The notes under the pieces were generated by a model that was not told the DNA's origin, did no database searches, and was given only the letters and a program-made list of their open reading frames with translations. The position numbers and the translations under genes are program-made. Below, in pieces: positions 21,101 to 23,004 of a DNA stretch of 23,004 nt; the first letter of the stretch is position 1, and each line of letters begins with the position of its first letter. This DNA is from a virus: IMG/VR virus record IMGVR_UViG_3300042463_001626, positions 1-23,004 of that record. One strand, 5' to 3'.

Positions 21101-21128
21101 GGCGTATCCCCTCCGATACGCCTTTTTT
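21101..21128 (+). terminator. Strong Rho-independent terminator
   Basis: Perfect 8 bp stem GGCGTATC (21101-21108) and GATACGCC (21115-21122) with a six-base loop CCCTCC, followed by six T (21123-21128). It closes the repeat/lipoprotein operon. Confidence 0.93.
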
Positions 21129-21182
21129 GTCTGAAAATTTTGGAAAAAAATGAACTTTTTTTGGATTTTATGCATTTTCTTG

Positions 21183-21211
21183 TTTACATTCGTCTAAAAA
21201 CCTGTTAAAAT
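21183..21211 (+). promoter_or_regulatory. Conserved promoter/leader, copy 6
   Basis: TTTACA at 21183-21188, a 17 bp spacer and TAAAAT at 21206-21211, followed by CTGTAAGGAAACCACCAC and the ATG at 21234. The block GAACTTTTTTTGGATTTTATG (from 21152) lies upstream as in copies 2, 4 and 5, although here only a weak A/T hairpin can form and a separate terminator is already present at 21101. Confidence 0.87.
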
Positions 21212-21233
21212 AATTCTGTAAGGAAACCACCAC

Positions 21234-21410
21234 ATGTCGAACCTCGATTCCCTGCTTCCCGATTCTCTCGAACTTCTTGCAATGTTTGAAACCGCCGCTG
21301 CAATCGCAGCAGCAGCTTATGCCGAAGAAGAGGATTCGCTCGAACTCGCTTTTCAAAAAGCTGCGAGTTCCGCAACGGTTGATTACATTATCTCTAACAA
21401 GAATCGCTAA
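21234..21410 (+). CDS. Small acidic helical protein
   Basis: A 58-residue protein from the ATG right after the conserved AAGG leader. It reads MSNLDSLLPDSLELLAMFET, AAAIAAAAYAEEEDSLELAF, then QKAASSATVDYIISNKN: acidic, Ala-rich and helical, without a signal peptide or membrane segment. Family not recognised. Acidic small proteins made early from strong promoters in phages are often inhibitors of host proteins, but there is no direct evidence here. Confidence 0.72.
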   Translation: MSNLDSLLPDSLELLAMFETAAAIAAAAYAEEEDSLELAFQKAASSATVDYIISNKNR

Positions 21411-21414
21411 TACC

Positions 21415-21627
21415 ATGACTGACCAACCACAATTTGATCGTGAACGCCACGGCGGACTATTTGACCGAGGCAGCGCTGATGCTTATTACCGCCGCGCTTT
21501 TTCCCCTCACTGGTATCCACAAGGCACTGGTCGCGGTGAAGCCGTCATCAATCTGACAAGTGAGGAAATTGAAGAATACCGCAAAGGCTTCCAATACCAA
21601 GAATCAACCGGAGAATTTAAGTACTGA
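21415..21627 (+). CDS. Small conserved phage protein (RGSADAYYRR type)
   Basis: A 70-residue protein from the ATG at 21415; the frame extends upstream but overlaps the previous gene. It reads ERHGGLFDRGSADAYYRR, HWYPQGTG, LTSEEIEEYRKGF and ends TGEFKY. The order 'GG.yDRGSAD.YY.R...PH..p.g....v..Lt.eEi..Y..Gy.....G.fK' is one I recognise from a widespread group of small phage proteins without known function. Its last base is shared with the next start (ATGATGA region). Confidence 0.8.
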   Translation: MTDQPQFDRERHGGLFDRGSADAYYRRAFSPHWYPQGTGRGEAVINLTSEEIEEYRKGFQYQESTGEFKY

Positions 21628-21944
21628 TGAAAATCAAATTCACAAGCGTCGATGTTACTCCGCAGCCGTCATTGCCCAAAAGAAAGTGGCTTGAGTATCG
21701 CGTGAACGGTGTTACGATTGGATGTGCAATGACATTCATGTGTAACGGACGTTTCAATGCAGGTCGCCTTGGCCGAACATTTGATTGGAATCATACAGGT
21801 CTCGAGAAACTTCTGGGAACCGAAAAGTACAATGCAAACCGTGATCGTTTCATATCTCCACGCGCAGACTTGGTTTATGGGACTGGTGCCACAATTCCTC
21901 TGAAGCGTGTAAAGGAAATCTTTACCGCTGTCGCAACTGCTTAA
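21627..21944 (+). CDS. Hypothetical protein
   Basis: A 105-residue basic protein: strands at the N-terminus (MKIKFTSVDVTPQPSLPKRK, EYRVNGVTIGCAMTFMCNGR), then GRLGRTFDWNHTGLEKLLG and a C-terminal helix IPLKRVKEIFTAVA. No motif recognised. It overlaps its upstream neighbour by one base and is followed after 4 bp by the receiver-domain protein, so it is in the RtcB unit. Confidence 0.68.
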   Translation: MKIKFTSVDVTPQPSLPKRKWLEYRVNGVTIGCAMTFMCNGRFNAGRLGRTFDWNHTGLEKLLGTEKYNANRDRFISPRADLVYGTGATIPLKRVKEIFTAVATA

Positions 21945-21948
21945 TAAG

Positions 21949-22254
21949 ATGAAAGTTTTTCTCGATGACGAAAGAGTCACTCCGCAAGGATGGTTCCGAA
22001 CATACAATCCCGACGACACGATTGATTTGCTGCACGCTGGTCTGGTGACTGAGCTTAGCCTCGATCATGACCTTGGTGATGACGACGAAATCGGAACTGG
22101 ATATGACGTGGTTCTTTGGATTGAGGAAGCCGTTGCTTTGCGAGGCTTTGTTCCTCCAATCATTCACGTTCACTCCGCAAACTCTTCGGCCGCCGCAAAG
22201 ATGCGTGCTGGAATCGAAACAATCCAAAGACTACACAATGCACTCTCCGTATAA
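21949..22254 (+). CDS. Cyclic-phosphate-processing receiver-domain protein (cREC)
   Basis: A 101-residue single-domain protein. MKVFLDDERVTPQGW with Asp6-Asp7, then LSLDHDLGDDDE (Asp39-His40-Asp41), GTGYDVVLWIEE and IHVHSANSSAAAKM match the receiver-like domain named 'cyclic-phosphate processing receiver domain' in studies of RNA repair systems (Burroughs and Aravind). It has the CheY-like acidic pocket plus extra conserved His residues, and is predicted to process 2',3'-cyclic phosphate at RNA ends. Finding it 211 bp upstream of RtcB, which uses just such ends, strongly supports the call. No biochemical data are known to me for this phage version. Confidence 0.82.
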   Translation: MKVFLDDERVTPQGWFRTYNPDDTIDLLHAGLVTELSLDHDLGDDDEIGTGYDVVLWIEEAVALRGFVPPIIHVHSANSSAAAKMRAGIETIQRLHNALSV

Positions 22255-22405
22255 TCATAACAAAAGAATCTGTGAAAAGCGTAGTCGCGCATTTTCTAAT
22301 GCAATGCGTCATCCAGTGCGCTCACGTAAATGGAATAAGTGGATGAATCGGTGGGTTAAACTTGCGACTCAACTCGTCGACTCGAAACTATCTGAACTCT
22401 CGTAA
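22238..22405 (+). CDS. Small basic protein overlapping the cREC gene end
   Basis: A 55-residue, Arg/Lys/Trp-rich protein (NKRICEKRSRAFSNAMRHPV, RSRKWNKWMNRWVKLATQL) from the ATG at 22238, overlapping the preceding gene by 17 bp. Its composition suits an RNA- or DNA-binding peptide. No Shine-Dalgarno is visible, so expression would rely on coupling. Family not recognised. Being inside the cREC-RtcB pair, an RNA-binding helper role is an attractive inference. It may also be a chance frame, though it fills the only gap in the unit. Confidence 0.5.
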   Translation: MHSPYNHNKRICEKRSRAFSNAMRHPVRSRKWNKWMNRWVKLATQLVDSKLSELS

Positions 22406-22465
22406 ATCTTTAAATAATCCATAGTGATATTGCCTGTGGAAATTATTTATAAAAATGACAATCTT

Positions 22466-23004
22466 ATGAAACTATTAGGTTCAAACAACAACATTCCGGT
22501 TTTTGGTGATCCATTACAAAATGCAGTAGATCAGATGTCGAACTGTCTCGTCAAGGGTGGCTACAAGGCTGCACTTATGGCTGACCATCACCTTGGTTAT
22601 GCTGTTCCTGTCGGCGGCGTAATTGCTTACAAGGACAAGATCTCGCCTTCAGGTGTAGGCTTCGACATCGGCTGCGGAAACAAGGCTGTGATGACTGACC
22701 TGCACTATGGAGATATCGCGGGTGATATGAACCGTATCATGGACGAAGTGTTTGATCGCATCTCGTTTGGAATCGGCCGCAAGAACAAGACTGATGTTGA
22801 CCATGCGTTGTTTGACAACGATGCTTGGACTGACATCGCTATGCTCGGCGAGCTGAAGGACATGGCGCGCGGACAGCTTGGTACTGTCGGCAGCGGTAAC
22901 CACTATGTCGATATCTTCTATGATCAAAAGGGTCGCGTTTGGATCGGAGTTCACTTTGGTTCACGTGGTCTTGGTCACAAGATTGCTTCGCATTACATCA
23001 AGGC
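22466..23004 (+). CDS. rtcB: RtcB-type RNA ligase, 3' end outside the window
   Basis: The first 179 residues are present. Seen: ADHHLGYAVPVGGVIAYKDK (usual 'PDVHlG.g..iG.via'), GFDIGCG with Asp67 and Cys70 as metal ligands, GSGNHYVDI with Asn145-His146, and VHFGSRGLG with His163. RtcB joins 2',3'-cyclic-phosphate or 3'-phosphate RNA ends to 5'-OH ends using GTP and Mn2+. The Glu usually found three residues after the GNH His is Asp149 here. The guanylylated His and remaining ligands lie outside the window. Start chosen at 22466; an ATG at 22455 leads straight to a stop. The cREC gene upstream shares the unit. Confidence 0.92.
   Translation, partial: MKLLGSNNNIPVFGDPLQNAVDQMSNCLVKGGYKAALMADHHLGYAVPVGGVIAYKDKISPSGVGFDIGCGNKAVMTDLHYGDIAGDMNRIMDEVFDRISFGIGRKNKTDVDHALFDNDAWTDIAMLGELKDMARGQLGTVGSGNHYVDIFYDQKGRVWIGVHFGSRGLGHKIASHYIK

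Noticed and set aside
22430-22453. TTGCCT and TATAAA before rtcB as a promoter
   Set aside because: The spacer is only 12 bp, too short for sigma70; rtcB is more simply read as part of the unit starting at 21183.
1-23004. tRNA genes or other structured RNAs accompanying the tRNA-maintenance enzymes
   Set aside because: Intergenic gaps are mostly under 50 bp and none contains a TTCGA-type T-loop with matching arms; none could be supported by eye.

Overview
The window reads as a stretch of a large, moderately AT-rich, double-stranded DNA phage genome, most likely a tailed phage of a Gram-negative host. The evidence is tight packing with 1-23 bp overlaps and almost no intergenic DNA, many small orphan proteins, phage hallmarks (phage PhoH-like ATPase, DUF3307 membrane protein, MGEAKRR protein, ETNSSSTHS proteins, phage radical-SAM protein), and a lysis cassette with an inner-membrane/outer-membrane spanin pair plus two further lipoproteins, which imply an outer membrane. 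The host cannot be named from the sequence. No tRNA, rRNA, integrase, IS element or CRISPR array was seen.

Layout. 1-2649 (+): tail of a glycosyltransferase-like gene, holin-like protein, i-spanin with a nested o-spanin, a family-2-like glycosyltransferase and a PhoH-like ATPase. 2646-4355 (-): an XPD/DinG-like Fe-S helicase, the only minus-strand gene, convergent with phoH. 4362-4693: a divergent control region with one minus and two plus promoters and a probable frameshifted mini-gene. From 4643 onward everything is on the plus strand in consecutive transcription units, each opened by a near-identical promoter/leader (TTTACA, 17 bp, TATAAT or TAAAAT, then a CTGTAAGG-type leader and an ATG 22-27 nt after the -10). 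The units are: 4643-6186 (frameshifted small gene, GNAT-like protein, YqiA-like esterase); 6217-9119 (Lys-rich protein, ATP-dependent RNA ligase, small proteins, ETNSSSTHS protein 1); 9127-12876 (radical-SAM protein, ETNSSSTHS proteins 2 and 3, YhaM-like HD hydrolase, DUF3307 protein); 12878-16173 (small proteins, CCA tRNA nucleotidyltransferase, PTH2-like protein); 16175-21128 (seven tandem HREDGPA-repeat genes, an orphan, two lipoproteins, a strong terminator); 21183-end (small phage proteins, cyclic-phosphate-processing receiver-domain protein, RtcB).

Two themes stand out. First, RNA end-repair and tRNA-maintenance genes are spread over consecutive units: a 5'-P/3'-OH RNA ligase, an HD hydrolase resembling the 3'-5' exonuclease YhaM, CCA-adding enzyme, PTH2-like protein, and a cREC-RtcB pair. 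Together they would cover both chemical types of broken RNA end, plausibly to counter host anticodon nucleases or other RNA-cutting defences. Second, seven paralogous genes in one operon carry 28 copies of a 23-residue MORN-like repeat. Every protein is exactly 61 + 23n residues, and the family's N-terminal, hinge and C-terminal variants are reshuffled between copies, which points to ongoing recombination. Smaller points are the terminators fused to promoters at unit boundaries, a possibly leaderless helicase mRNA, a conserved N-terminal cassette on three otherwise different proteins, and a CX5CX2C cluster motif in the radical-SAM protein.
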